Source: Corallococcus sp. NCRR
GTDB taxonomy: Bacteria > Myxococcota > Myxococcia > Myxococcales > Myxococcaceae
Direction of reading: 5' to 3'
DNA: 64,000 nucleotides
Assembly: GCF_026965535.1 (NCBI RefSeq)
Contig: NZ_CP114039.1
Span: 8,663,461-8,727,460 of the forward strand
A program made the translations under genes and the position numbers. A model generated the notes under the pieces. That model made no database searches. It saw nothing but the letters and a program-made list of their open reading frames with translations, and was not told where the DNA came from. This document shows, piece after piece, positions 36,512 through 44,713 of this stretch. How positions within the stretch are numbered: position 1 is the first letter of the stretch; each line of letters opens with the position of its first letter.

Positions 36512-37330
36512 ATGCTGCCGCGCGACACGTTTCTTCATGGGCTGAAGCCCACGCTCCACATCGCGCACCGCGGCGGAGCGCTGCTCGCGCCGGAGAACAC
36601 GCTGGAGGCCTTCCAGCGCGCCGTCCACACGCACCGCACGGACATGCTGGAACTGGACGTGCACCTGTCGCGCGATGGTGAAGTCATCGTCGCGCACGAC
36701 GACACGCTGGAGCGCTGCACCGACGGGGAAGGTCCGCTCGCGGCGCTGACGCTGGCGGAGCTGCGCAAGCTGGACGCGGGCCACCGCTTCACGCCGGATG
36801 ACGGCCGCACCTTCCCCTTCCGGGGCCAGGGCGTGCGCCTGCCCACGCTGCGCGAGGTGCTGCGCGCCTTCCCCACCCTGCGCCTCAACGTGGAGCTCAA
36901 GCCGGACGTGCCGGGCGCGGAAGAAGTGCTCGCCCGCCTGCTGACCGAGGAGGAGGCCCTGGGCCGCGTCTGCCTGGGCAGCGAGCAGGACGTCATCGCG
37001 GAGCGGCTGTACGAAAAGCTGCCGGACGCGTGCCACTTCTACCCCCGCGACGCGCTGGCCGCGTTCGTCCTGGCGCTCAAGGCGGGCGAGGCGCCGCCGG
37101 AGGACGCGCGCTTCCAGGTGCTCGACATGCCGCTGTACTTCGGCGAGGTGCGGCTGGTGGACGACGTGCTGCTCAAGGCCGCGGCCGAGCGCGGCAAGTG
37201 GATCAACGTGTGGACGGTGGATGATCCGGCGGAGATGGACCGGCTCATCTCCGAGCGCATTGGCGGCATCATGACCGACCGGCCGGACCTGCTCCGCCAG
37301 CGAATGGACGCCTCTGGAAAGCCGGGTTAA
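36512..37330 (+). CDS. Glycerophosphodiester phosphodiesterase
   Basis: 272 residues, a stand-alone GDPD TIM barrel. Catalytic motif 1 is IAHRGGALLAPENTLEAF (HRG and ENT), motif 2 is MLELDVHLSRDGEVIVAHDD (E-x-D for metal and the second His), and the rest follows the family (LRLNVELKP; GKWINVWTVDDPAEMDRLI). There is no signal peptide, so it is a cytoplasmic enzyme that releases glycerol-3-phosphate from glycerophosphodiesters. The start ATG has AGGTGG close upstream. It is followed 13 bases later by the deoxynucleoside kinase gene. Confidence 0.93.
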   Translation: MLPRDTFLHGLKPTLHIAHRGGALLAPENTLEAFQRAVHTHRTDMLELDVHLSRDGEVIVAHDDTLERCTDGEGPLAALTLAELRKLDAGHRFTPDDGRTFPFRGQGVRLPTLREVLRAFPTLRLNVELKPDVPGAEEVLARLLTEEEALGRVCLGSEQDVIAERLYEKLPDACHFYPRDALAAFVLALKAGEAPPEDARFQVLDMPLYFGEVRLVDDVLLKAAAERGKWINVWTVDDPAEMDRLISERIGGIMTDRPDLLRQRMDASGKPG

Positions 37331-37343
37331 GCCTTCGGGCTCC

Positions 37344-38099
37344 ATGCCCCGCTCCACCGCCCGCGCGCGTCCGGCGACGTCCCGCACCGAGCCGCCCTCG
37401 ACCCCGGCGCCGCCTCCGGCCGACGCCGAAAAGAAGCCCGCTCGCAACGCCCTCAAGCTCAAGGTGAAGGTGCCGCGCGCCAAGCGCTTCGTGGCGCTCG
37501 CGGGCAACATCGGCGCGGGCAAGACGACGGCCGCGAAGCTCATCAGCCAGGGCTTCGGCTTCGAGCTCTTCGACGAGCCCGTCATCGACAACCGCTTCCT
37601 GCGTGACTACTACGGCGACATGTCGCGGTGGTCGTTCACGCTGCAGCTGGAGTTCCTCATCCGGCGCGTGGAGCACCACGAGCTCATCCACTCCGTCAGG
37701 AAGAGCTGCGTGCAGGACCGCACGCTCTACGAGGACCCGGAGATCTTCGCCAAGTACCTGCACGGCCTGGGGCACATGACGAACGCGGAGCTGGACCTGT
37801 ACTACGAGTACTTCCAGCGGCTGTCGCGCCACATCGTGCGGCCGGACAAGGTCATCTGCTTCGACGTGCCGTCGGAGGAGGTGCTGCTCCAGCGCATCCG
37901 CACGCGCGGCCGCGCGGAGGAGAAGGGCATCGGGCGGCCCTTCCTCAAGGGCCTCAACGGCTACTACGCGGGCTTCCCCCAGGTGCTCCAGGAGAAGTAC
38001 GGCGTGGAGTGCCTGGTGGTGGACGTCTCCAAGTCGGACATCCGCAAGGGCGCGGGCCGAGAGGAGTTCATGGACCGCGTCTCCGCATTCCTCGCCTGA
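37344..38099 (+). CDS. Deoxynucleoside kinase (dNK family)
   Basis: 251 residues: a basic, Pro-rich N-terminal extension of about 45, then a dNK/dGK-dCK-type P-loop kinase. The P-loop is ALAGNIGAGKTTAAKLI, the substrate Glu lies in LFDEPVIDNRFL, the DR catalytic motif is CVQDRTLYEDPEIFAKY, and a LID Arg-rich segment is QRIRTRGRAEEKGIGRPF. The enzyme phosphorylates salvaged deoxynucleosides; base preference cannot be read. It is likely co-transcribed with the GDPD gene and the thioesterase gene that follows after 34 bases. Confidence 0.9.
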   Translation: MPRSTARARPATSRTEPPSTPAPPPADAEKKPARNALKLKVKVPRAKRFVALAGNIGAGKTTAAKLISQGFGFELFDEPVIDNRFLRDYYGDMSRWSFTLQLEFLIRRVEHHELIHSVRKSCVQDRTLYEDPEIFAKYLHGLGHMTNAELDLYYEYFQRLSRHIVRPDKVICFDVPSEEVLLQRIRTRGRAEEKGIGRPFLKGLNGYYAGFPQVLQEKYGVECLVVDVSKSDIRKGAGREEFMDRVSAFLA

Positions 38100-38133
38100 C
38101 GCGGCGCTGTTTCGTGGCACGCTCGGTCGCGCC

Positions 38134-38652
38134 ATGCACGACCTCAGCCCCAAGAGCCCGCGCGACTCCGAAGTGGTGATGACGCAGCTCATCCTCCCGC
38201 CGGACGCCAACAACCTGAACGCCGCGTTCGGCGGGAAGGTGATGCAGTGGATCGACATCTGCGGCGCCGTGGCCGCCCAGCGCCACTGCCGTCAGGTCGT
38301 GGTGACGGCGTCCATGGACGACCTGCACTTCCACGCCCCCATCCGCGTGGGCTGGATTGCCCTCCTGCACTCGCGCGTGCTCGCGGCGTTCCGCACCTCC
38401 TTGGAGGTGGGCGTCACCGTGCACGCGGAGAACCCGCTCACCGGTGAGCGGCACCTCACCACCAGCGCGCTCTTGACGTTCGTCGCGCAGGGCCAGGATG
38501 GCAAGGGCGTGCCCGTGCCGCCGCTGCTCCTGGAGTCGGACGCGGAGCGCCAGGCCTTCCAGGAGGCGGAGGCCCGCCGCGCCCAGCGCCGCAACCGAGG
38601 CCAGGGCGAGCAGAACTGGATGAAGGTGATGAAGCCCGTGGCCGGCGCCTGA
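38134..38652 (+). CDS. Hotdog-fold acyl-CoA thioesterase
   Basis: 172 residues. The motif NLNAAFGGKVMQWIDICGAV contains the acyl-CoA thioesterase signature (N at entry, GG, then D), and VVVTASMDDLHFHAPIRVGW is the second strand pair of the hotdog fold, as in YciA/BFIT-type enzymes. The C-terminal 35 residues are charged. It hydrolyses acyl-CoA; the chain length is unknown. The gene ends at a bidirectional hairpin. Confidence 0.9.
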   Translation: MHDLSPKSPRDSEVVMTQLILPPDANNLNAAFGGKVMQWIDICGAVAAQRHCRQVVVTASMDDLHFHAPIRVGWIALLHSRVLAAFRTSLEVGVTVHAENPLTGERHLTTSALLTFVAQGQDGKGVPVPPLLLESDAERQAFQEAEARRAQRRNRGQGEQNWMKVMKPVAGA

Positions 38653-38658
38653 ACGCAC

Positions 38659-38703
38659 GAAGGGCCGGGGGCACGCCTGCCTGGCGTCCCATCCCGGCCC
38701 TTC
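38659..38703. terminator. Bidirectional stem-loop between convergent genes
   Basis: GAAGGGCCGGG at 38659 pairs perfectly with CCCGGCCCTTC at 38693, with a second stem GCACGCC/GGCGT inside. It lies between the convergent thioesterase and IscA-like genes and ends in a TTCTC stretch on the plus strand. Confidence 0.75.
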
Positions 38704-38723
38704 TCACACCCTGAGTCGGCGAA

Positions 38724-39107
38724 TCAGGTGGTGAACGACGTCCCGCAGCCGCAGGACGACTTGGCGTTGGGGTTTTCGAACTTGAAGCCCGCGCCGGTGA
38801 TGCTGGTGACGTAGTCGATGTGCGTGCCCGCGAGATACTGGGCGCTCAGCGCGTCGGTGGCGATGGTGACGCCGTCCTGCTCCCACGTCTGGTCGCCGGC
38901 CTTCGTCTCCTTGACGAGGTTCAGGTCGTAGCCCAGGCCGCTGCAGCCGGAGGGCACCACGCGGATGGAGAAGAAGTAGCCCTGGAAGCCCTGGGCCTGG
39001 ATGACCGTCTTCACCTGGGCGATGGCGGCGGCCGTCAGGAGGACGGGCGCGGAAGCGGCGGGCTGGGAGGCCGGCGTGGTGCCGGCGACGGCGGTAGAAG
39101 TATCCAT
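38724..39107 (-). CDS. IscA/ErpA-type iron-sulfur cluster carrier protein
   Basis: 127 residues with a low-complexity N terminus of about 22, then the HesB/IscA fold. The three cluster-binding Cys are present: one in VVPSGCSGLGYDL and two in the C-terminal SSCGCGTSF. These A-type carriers deliver Fe-S clusters to apoproteins. ATG 39107 is preferred, since AGGAG lies 9 bases upstream; ATG 39116 would sit directly on it. Confidence 0.92.
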   Translation of the reverse strand: MDTSTAVAGTTPASQPAASAPVLLTAAAIAQVKTVIQAQGFQGYFFSIRVVPSGCSGLGYDLNLVKETKAGDQTWEQDGVTIATDALSAQYLAGTHIDYVTSITGAGFKFENPNAKSSCGCGTSFTT

Positions 39108-39207
39108 GTGCTTCATCTCCTCGTAGACGGCGCCTCATAACGCCCTGGCGCCAGAAAAGCCAAGGGACCTGACGGGCCCCTTCCCGGCTCAACAGAAGAT
39201 AACCCCC

Positions 39208-39540
39208 ATGCCCATCCCTGAAATCACCCCCGCCGAGCTGGCCCGGCGCCTGGCCGGCCCTCCCGAGTCACGCCCCGTGCTGGTGGATGTGCGCTTCCCG
39301 CACGAGCACGAGTGGGTCGCCCTGCCCGGCTCGGTGCTGATGCCCCTGCCGGAGCTGGAGGACTTCCACGAGCAGCTGGAGTCCTTCCGGGGCCGCCCCG
39401 TGGTCGTCTACTGCCACCACGGGGTGCGCAGCCTGGACGGCGCCGCGTACCTCATCGACCGGGGCCTTCAGGCCGTGTCGCTCCAGGGCGGCATCGACCT
39501 GTACTCGCGCACCGTGGACCCGGCCCTGCCGCGCTACTAG
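39208..39540 (+). CDS. Rhodanese-like domain protein
   Basis: 110 residues, a single rhodanese domain. The active-site loop is VVYCHHGVRSLDGAAYL, with Cys followed by HHGVRS as in GlpE/PspE-type sulfurtransferases; the N-terminal LVDVRFPHEHEWVALPGSV is the CH2A motif. It probably transfers sulfane sulfur or acts in redox handling. It is divergent from the IscA-like gene, 100 bases apart, a suggestive sulfur/Fe-S pairing. Its stop abuts the convergent kinase stop. Confidence 0.92.
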   Translation: MPIPEITPAELARRLAGPPESRPVLVDVRFPHEHEWVALPGSVLMPLPELEDFHEQLESFRGRPVVVYCHHGVRSLDGAAYLIDRGLQAVSLQGGIDLYSRTVDPALPRY

Positions 39541-41766
39541 CTACATCGCCGTGTCCAGGTTGAGCGTCTGGTCGGTCACCTCGCTGGGGCTGACCTTCGC
39601 CTCGAACGTCACCGGTTCCTTCAGCTTGGCGCCGCGCAGCTCCAGGATGTGCTTGCCCTCCATCAGCTTCAGCGTCGTGCTCGCGTTCCCGATGAGCTGG
39701 TTGTTCCGGTAGACAGACAGGCCCGTCACATTCTTGGGCAGGATCTTCAGACGGAGGGTGCCCTCCTTGAAGCTGCGCTCGAAGGTCTTCAGCTCGCCGG
39801 GCTGGCCGAACGCGAGCTCCTCCGAGTCCTCCAGGTAGATGCCCTGGGCGTCGTTCTCCAGGATGAGCGTGTCCTGCAGGTGGGCGCCCTGCACGCGCGT
39901 GAGCGGCGCGGTGCCCAGCATCGTCACCGGCTCCGGGCTGTTGCAGCGCTCTGTGTGCCGCACGGACACCTTCACCGGCTGGTTGGTGTTCACCGTGAGC
40001 CACACGCCCTGCGCGTCCGCGGCCTTGGACGTGAGCGCCAGCATGATGGGCTCGCGGAAGAGCACGACCATCGCGAGCACGCCCACGACGAGGCCCACCG
40101 TCACCAGCGCGCGGACGCTGCCACCCCGGGCCCTCGGCGGCTCCGGCAGCGCGGGGGCGCTGGAGCGCGACGGGCGGCGCTCGCCGGAGTCCTCGTCGTC
40201 CACCGGCGGGGCCACCGGGCGCGGGCGCGGGGCGTCCACGCGGCTGGAGGTGCGGCGGCGCGGCGGATCCAGCGCGGCCTGGCTGGTGCTGGTGCGCCGT
40301 CGCGGGGGCGGCGGCGCGGGCGCGGGCTCCGTCTCCGGATCATCCTCCGGGGGCGGCAGGCGCGTGCGCTCGTCGTCCTCCAGCTCCATGCGGTGCACGC
40401 CCGAGCGCGAACGCATGGGCGGCTCCGACACCGGCGCCCCGCGCGACATCGTGCGCCGGGGCGGCGGGACGTCGTCCACGGACTGGCTGCGCAGGTCCGA
40501 GCGCGAGTTCGTGCGGGCGATCTGCGTCGCGTTCGGGTTGCTGGTGGACGTGCCGCGGCGGGCGGCCGGCTCCGACACACTGGAGCGGCGCCGGGGCTGC
40601 GGCTCCACGCCGGTGAGCGACGGCGCGTCGTACTCGTTCGGATCCTCCGCCAGCGCGGGCGACATGCCCGTGGCGCGGCGGGGCGCGGCGCCCGTGCGGG
40701 TGGAGCCGGCCCGCGAGCGCTCGCGCGACTGCGAAGGCGACTCGCCCGGAGGGGCGTCCCAGCTCATGTCCGGGGGCGGCCGGGGCGGCGAGGTGTTGGA
40801 GTCCTCGCCCACGGGCACGAACTGGCCCTGGCGCAGCTCCTCCTCCAGGCGCTCCGCGAAGAGCGTCTTCATCAGCTCCGAAATCTGCCCGGAGGTGACG
40901 AGCCAGCGCTCGTTGACGAGCAGCTCCTCCAGCGCCATCTGGAACTCGCGCGCGTTGTCGTAGCGGTCATCCGCGCTCTTGGCCAGGGCGCGCATCACCA
41001 CGTGGTCCATGTCCCGGGGCACGTCGGCCACCTCGGACGGGGACGGGATGGCGCACTCCATGGCCGCCTGCAGCGTGGCCAGCTCCGAGTCCTTCTTGAG
41101 CGGCCGGTGCCCGGTGAGCATCTCGTACAGCACCAGGCCGATGGCGAAGATGTCCGCGCGCCGGTCCAGGTGCTTGCCCGCGGCCTGCTCGGGCGCCATG
41201 TACGCGAACTTGCCCTTGATGGCGCCGGACTTCGTCATCGACGCCTGATCCGCGGCCTTCGCGATGCCGAAGTCCACCAGCTTCACCGAACCATCGAAGC
41301 TGATCAGGATGTTCTGCGGGCTGATGTCGCGGTGCACCACGTTGAGCGGCTGGCCGCGGTCATCCGTGCGGCTGTGCGCGTAGAAGAGGCCTTCGCACGC
41401 GGACGCGACGATGCGGATGGCCAGCGGACGGGCGATCCACTGGTTCATCCCGCTGGCCTTGCGCATGACCCGGCCCAGGTCCTCGCCGTGGATGAACTCC
41501 ATGGCGATGTAATAGGTGCCGTTGGCCTCGCCGAATTCGTAGACCTGCGCGATGTTCGGATGGTTGAAGCGCGCGGCGATCAGCGCCTCGTTCTTGAACA
41601 TCTCCACGAACTCGCGGTCCTCCGCGAGGTGCGGGAGGATGCGCTTGACGACGAGTTCCTTCTGGAAGCCTTCGATGCCGGTCTGACGCGCAAGCCAGAC
41701 TTCGGCCATGCCGCCCGTGGCGAGCTTCTTGAGGAGCTGGTATTTCCCGAATGCTTGAGGGTTCAT
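39541..41766 (-). CDS. Membrane-anchored Ser/Thr protein kinase
   Basis: 741 residues. Kinase domain at 8-275: Gly loop LATGGMAEVWLARQ, Lys in LVVKRIL, catalytic VVHRDISPQNILIS, DFGIAKA, and YMAPEQAAGK. A Pro/Ser/Arg-rich disordered linker of about 260 residues follows, rich in phosphorylatable Ser/Thr flanked by Arg (RRRSSVSEP, RRTSTSQAA). One membrane span lies at about 550-570 (LVTVGLVVGVLAMVVLF). The extracytoplasmic part ends in a PEGA-like beta segment (VYRNNQLIGNASTTLKLMEG). The architecture parallels the kinase at 32103-35131. Confidence 0.93.
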   Translation of the reverse strand: MNPQAFGKYQLLKKLATGGMAEVWLARQTGIEGFQKELVVKRILPHLAEDREFVEMFKNEALIAARFNHPNIAQVYEFGEANGTYYIAMEFIHGEDLGRVMRKASGMNQWIARPLAIRIVASACEGLFYAHSRTDDRGQPLNVVHRDISPQNILISFDGSVKLVDFGIAKAADQASMTKSGAIKGKFAYMAPEQAAGKHLDRRADIFAIGLVLYEMLTGHRPLKKDSELATLQAAMECAIPSPSEVADVPRDMDHVVMRALAKSADDRYDNAREFQMALEELLVNERWLVTSGQISELMKTLFAERLEEELRQGQFVPVGEDSNTSPPRPPPDMSWDAPPGESPSQSRERSRAGSTRTGAAPRRATGMSPALAEDPNEYDAPSLTGVEPQPRRRSSVSEPAARRGTSTSNPNATQIARTNSRSDLRSQSVDDVPPPRRTMSRGAPVSEPPMRSRSGVHRMELEDDERTRLPPPEDDPETEPAPAPPPPRRRTSTSQAALDPPRRRTSSRVDAPRPRPVAPPVDDEDSGERRPSRSSAPALPEPPRARGGSVRALVTVGLVVGVLAMVVLFREPIMLALTSKAADAQGVWLTVNTNQPVKVSVRHTERCNSPEPVTMLGTAPLTRVQGAHLQDTLILENDAQGIYLEDSEELAFGQPGELKTFERSFKEGTLRLKILPKNVTGLSVYRNNQLIGNASTTLKLMEGKHILELRGAKLKEPVTFEAKVSPSEVTDQTLNLDTAM

Positions 41767-41838
41767 CCCGGGGACTCCCCGGGGGGAGCGGGCTCAGTGA
41801 AGGGTGACAGGGCAGCGCATCTTAGGGGACAGCGGTCC

Positions 41839-42462
41839 ATGAGGCAAAGCCGCAGGGACACCTTGCTGGGGTGGGTCGTCATGACCTGCCTGCTGGCCCT
41901 GCATGCCGTCGCGGCTCCCGCGGCGGATCAGATCAAGGTCGAGCGCAAGGGGGAGCTGCTGTCCCTCTCCTGGCGGGACGCGGAGGACCAGCTCAGCGGC
42001 GTCCTCACCCCCGCCGTCCCCCGCCCGGGCGAGCCCCTGCGGTTGACGCTGTCGGTGGGAAACCTCCAGGGCCCCCCCTTCCAGGGCGCCGTCACGGTCG
42101 CGTTCTCCCGGGAAGGCGTGCCGGGCCAGGTGACGCGCACGCTGACGCGCGACGCCGTGGGTTGGAGCACCGAGTTCGTCCCCGACGAGGCCGGCGCGTG
42201 GGACGTGGACGTGCGCTTCCTCACCACCCGCCCCAAGGCGGCCCACGCGCGCTTCACCGTGAGCGAGCCTCCTGTTCCACCCAGGGTCTGGCGCGTGCTG
42301 ATGGCCATCGCCGGAGGGCTCCTGCTGGCGCGGGTGCTCCACGCCGTCACGCGGCGAGGCGTCACGCCGGAGCACCCCATCCCTCCCCTGCCCCAGGCGC
42401 CCCTGGAAACCCCGCCGGAAGGTGGATCCGCCCCGCCGGCGGACCCGCCCGCTGATCGGTAA
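41839..42462 (+). CDS. Membrane-anchored FixH/YtkA-like protein
   Basis: 207 residues. An N-terminal signal or anchor (LLGWVVMTCLLALHAVAA) is followed by a single beta-sandwich domain (RPGEPLRLTLSVGNLQGPPF; TEFVPDEAGAWDVDVRF), resembling the extracytoplasmic YtkA/FixH-type fold. One C-terminal membrane span (VLMAIAGGLLLARVLHAV) and a Pro-rich cytoplasmic tail end it. No catalytic motif is seen. A much longer open frame in the same phase continues upstream, but it is antisense to the kinase gene; the ATG at 41839 with a proper signal sequence is the credible start. It is divergent from the kinase gene. Confidence 0.72.
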   Translation: MRQSRRDTLLGWVVMTCLLALHAVAAPAADQIKVERKGELLSLSWRDAEDQLSGVLTPAVPRPGEPLRLTLSVGNLQGPPFQGAVTVAFSREGVPGQVTRTLTRDAVGWSTEFVPDEAGAWDVDVRFLTTRPKAAHARFTVSEPPVPPRVWRVLMAIAGGLLLARVLHAVTRRGVTPEHPIPPLPQAPLETPPEGGSAPPADPPADR

Positions 42463-42497
42463 CACCGCCCTTCTTACAGTCCGGCGTTACAGCCATG

Positions 42498-42539
42498 CGG
42501 GCCCCCGGGAGGGAAAAAGTCTTCCCAGGTTGGGGCCCG
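42498..42539. other. Stem-loop upstream of the VTC operon
   Basis: CGGGCCCC at 42498 pairs with GGGGCCCG at 42532, with GGGAGGGAA/TTCCC inside around a short loop. It lies 36 bases past the FixH-like gene and about 150 before the operon's first start codon. It could end the upstream transcript or act in the operon leader. No T-run follows. Confidence 0.5.
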
Positions 42540-42687
42540 TCACGGCCACGTCACGGGGCATCCACCCCGCGCGCCGCTTCCGGATGTCCGGCAGTGCACG
42601 TCAATGCCCTGGGCACCGGGGTTGCACAGGGGAGCAGGCGTCGGGTCGTACGGCGTGGGGCATTTCCGGGGCGGGGAGACATCGGGC

Positions 42688-43968
42688 ATGGGCGGGACGG
42701 GGCTGGAGGAAAAGGGGTGGCGGCGCGGACTGCTCGTCGCGGTCCTCCTGGGCCTGCCGGCGGTCGCGAGCGCGGCGCCGGAACCGGACGAGGACACGGC
42801 GGCGGAGGGTGTGGACCGGCCGCTCGAGGTCTCCGGGGACGACGACGCGGACAAGCCGCGGGACGGGACAGGGGACGCGCTGGAAGGCGCGGTGGCGCAG
42901 GCGATGCCAGGCGGCTCGCAGGGGCCCGTCATGGGCTCGCCGGAGCAGGTGGCCGAGCCGAACGCGCCCGTGCCGGACGCGGCGGTGCCGGGCAAGAAGA
43001 AGAAGAAGGACACGGGCCCCAAGGCGGACACGCTGGGCGAGGCGCCCGCCGAAGCGGACAAGGTGGACGACAAGGGCGGGCCCCAGCAGCGGATCCGCGT
43101 GTTCGGCCGCGTGTTCGCGCGCGGCGCCGCGGACGAGCGCCAGAAGTACGAGCGCGACCTGGGCATCGAGTCCGCGCGCGTGGGCGTGGCCGCGTCGCTG
43201 TCCAACCTGGAAGCGGAGGTGAGCGCGGATCTCGCCTCCAAGACGATTCTGAAGGACGCGTTCGTGCGGCTGGCGGACGACGACAAGCGCCTGCGGCTGT
43301 ACGCGGGCCGCTTCAAGTCACCCTTCCTGCAGCGCTCGCAGGAGTCGGCGTGGCGGCTGCCCATCCAGGAGCGCGGCCTGGTGGAGGACTACCTCACGGA
43401 GACGAACGCCCTGGGCGGGCGGCGGCTGGGCGTGATGGGCGAGATGCGCCTCAAGGAGGCGTGGGGCCTGAAGTTCTCCGCGGGCCTCTTCGAGGGCGGC
43501 GAGGACTCCACGGGGAAGCGGCTGAGCGAGGACGGCTCCGCGCGGCTGAGCATCCGCCCGTTCAAGTTCCTCACGCTGGGCACGAGCACGTACCTGACGC
43601 AGGTGATTGACGGGACGAAGCAGTACGCGACGGCGGCGGACGCGGAGGTGAACCTCTGGGGGCTGTCCGTGACGGGCGAGGCGGCGGTGGGCCGGCTGGC
43701 GTTGGGGCCGTTCCAGTCGCAGTCGGTGCTGGCCTACTGGACGGTTCCGGTGGGCCGCGAGGGGTGGGCGGTTCAACCGGCGGTGGGGGCGGAGGCGCTG
43801 CAATTGCAGGGTGGCATCCAGGCGGAAGGGCATTCGGTGACGGGGGGCTTCAACGTGTTGTTGGCGGATTCGTTCAAGGCGCAGGTCCAGGCGGAGCGGG
43901 CGCTCCGGCCGGGGGACGTGGCGCCCGCGCTCGAGCTGTCGGTGCAGCTCGCCACCCGCTTCCGTTGA
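42688..43968 (+). CDS. Outer-membrane beta-barrel protein, phosphate-porin-like
   Basis: 426 residues. A signal peptide (GLLVAVLLGLPAVASA) is followed by a charged, disordered segment of about 100 residues including KKKKK. From about 130 to the C-terminal Phe-Arg it is an array of amphipathic beta strands (QRIRVFGRVFARG; RLRLYAGRFKSPF; WGLKFSAGLFEGG; LELSVQLATRF), like porin O/P-type barrels. The last strand ends FR rather than the usual F. The ATG at 42688 follows GGGGAG. It is first in an apparent operon with the VTC-domain gene, 13 bases downstream, so it may provide passage for phosphate or anchor the system. Confidence 0.75.
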   Translation: MGGTGLEEKGWRRGLLVAVLLGLPAVASAAPEPDEDTAAEGVDRPLEVSGDDDADKPRDGTGDALEGAVAQAMPGGSQGPVMGSPEQVAEPNAPVPDAAVPGKKKKKDTGPKADTLGEAPAEADKVDDKGGPQQRIRVFGRVFARGAADERQKYERDLGIESARVGVAASLSNLEAEVSADLASKTILKDAFVRLADDDKRLRLYAGRFKSPFLQRSQESAWRLPIQERGLVEDYLTETNALGGRRLGVMGEMRLKEAWGLKFSAGLFEGGEDSTGKRLSEDGSARLSIRPFKFLTLGTSTYLTQVIDGTKQYATAADAEVNLWGLSVTGEAAVGRLALGPFQSQSVLAYWTVPVGREGWAVQPAVGAEALQLQGGIQAEGHSVTGGFNVLLADSFKAQVQAERALRPGDVAPALELSVQLATRFR

Positions 43969-43981
43969 GGAGACACCTGGG

Positions 43982-44707
43982 ATGATCTCGTTCGCTGAAG
44001 GCGAAGTGACGAAGCTGCGGCGTGAATTCAAGCGCGTGCTGGAGGCCCCGGACGCCAAGGCGGTGTGCGCGAGGCTGTCGCAGGAGCTGGGGGGCTACCT
44101 GCCGCCGCCCACGCGCATCGTGTCGGTGTACTTCGACAAGCCGGGCCATCCGCTGGCCCGACGCGCGGTGCTCACGCCGGACGACTGCCTCAAGGTGAGG
44201 ACGAAGGAGTACTCGCCGGACGTGGGCGCGGCGGGCCGCGAGCGCGTGGTGCTGGAGGTGAAGCGCGAGCACCGCGGGCTCACCCAGAAGCGGCGCGTGT
44301 GGGTGCCTCGCGCGGAGCTGGGCCGGGCCATCAAGGGCGGCGTGAGCCTGTTGCCGCTCATCGCGGGGGGCAGCCTGTCGCCGGTGCTGGCGGTGACGTA
44401 CCGGCGGCACGTGTACCAGGTGTCGCAGGAGTGGCGCGTGACGGTGGACCGGGACATCGGCTTCCACGCCGTGTCGCCGGAGCTGGCCCTGTCACCGGTG
44501 GCGCTGACGGTGGAGCGGCTGGGGCTGCCCGTGTGGGAGGACTCGCGGGTGGTGGTGGAGGTGAAGCACCTCGGGGCGGCGCTGCCCGAGTGGCTGGCGG
44601 CCCTCAATCCGGGGGGCGCGACGGCGTACAGCAAGTTCGCGGAGGGCATGGCGCGGGTGCATGCCTTCTCATCAGGTGGCGTTGGCGTTGGGGTCGTAGG
44701 GGGTTAG
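43982..44707 (+). CDS. VTC-domain protein (polyphosphate polymerase-like)
   Basis: 241 residues forming one VTC/triphosphate-tunnel domain. The basic and acidic tunnel strands appear in order: REFKRVL near the N terminus, IVSVYFDKPG, CLKVRTKEY, VVLEVKREHR, TQKRRVWV, VLAVTYRRHVYQ, WRVTVDRDIGF, VVVEVKHLGA, and the C-terminal AYSKFAEGMAR. All positions expected to bind phosphate and metal look occupied. In yeast Vtc4 this domain makes polyphosphate from ATP. Here it has no SPX or membrane part of its own, but a membrane DUF4956 protein is encoded two genes on, a pairing I recall from other bacteria. Confidence 0.88.
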   Translation: MISFAEGEVTKLRREFKRVLEAPDAKAVCARLSQELGGYLPPPTRIVSVYFDKPGHPLARRAVLTPDDCLKVRTKEYSPDVGAAGRERVVLEVKREHRGLTQKRRVWVPRAELGRAIKGGVSLLPLIAGGSLSPVLAVTYRRHVYQVSQEWRVTVDRDIGFHAVSPELALSPVALTVERLGLPVWEDSRVVVEVKHLGAALPEWLAALNPGGATAYSKFAEGMARVHAFSSGGVGVGVVGG

Positions 44708-44713
44708 GGCACC

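Noticed and set aside
39649..41838. Upstream extension of the FixH-like gene to a 937-codon frame
   Set aside because: Antisense to a clear Ser/Thr kinase; the true gene has its own ATG and signal sequence at 41839.
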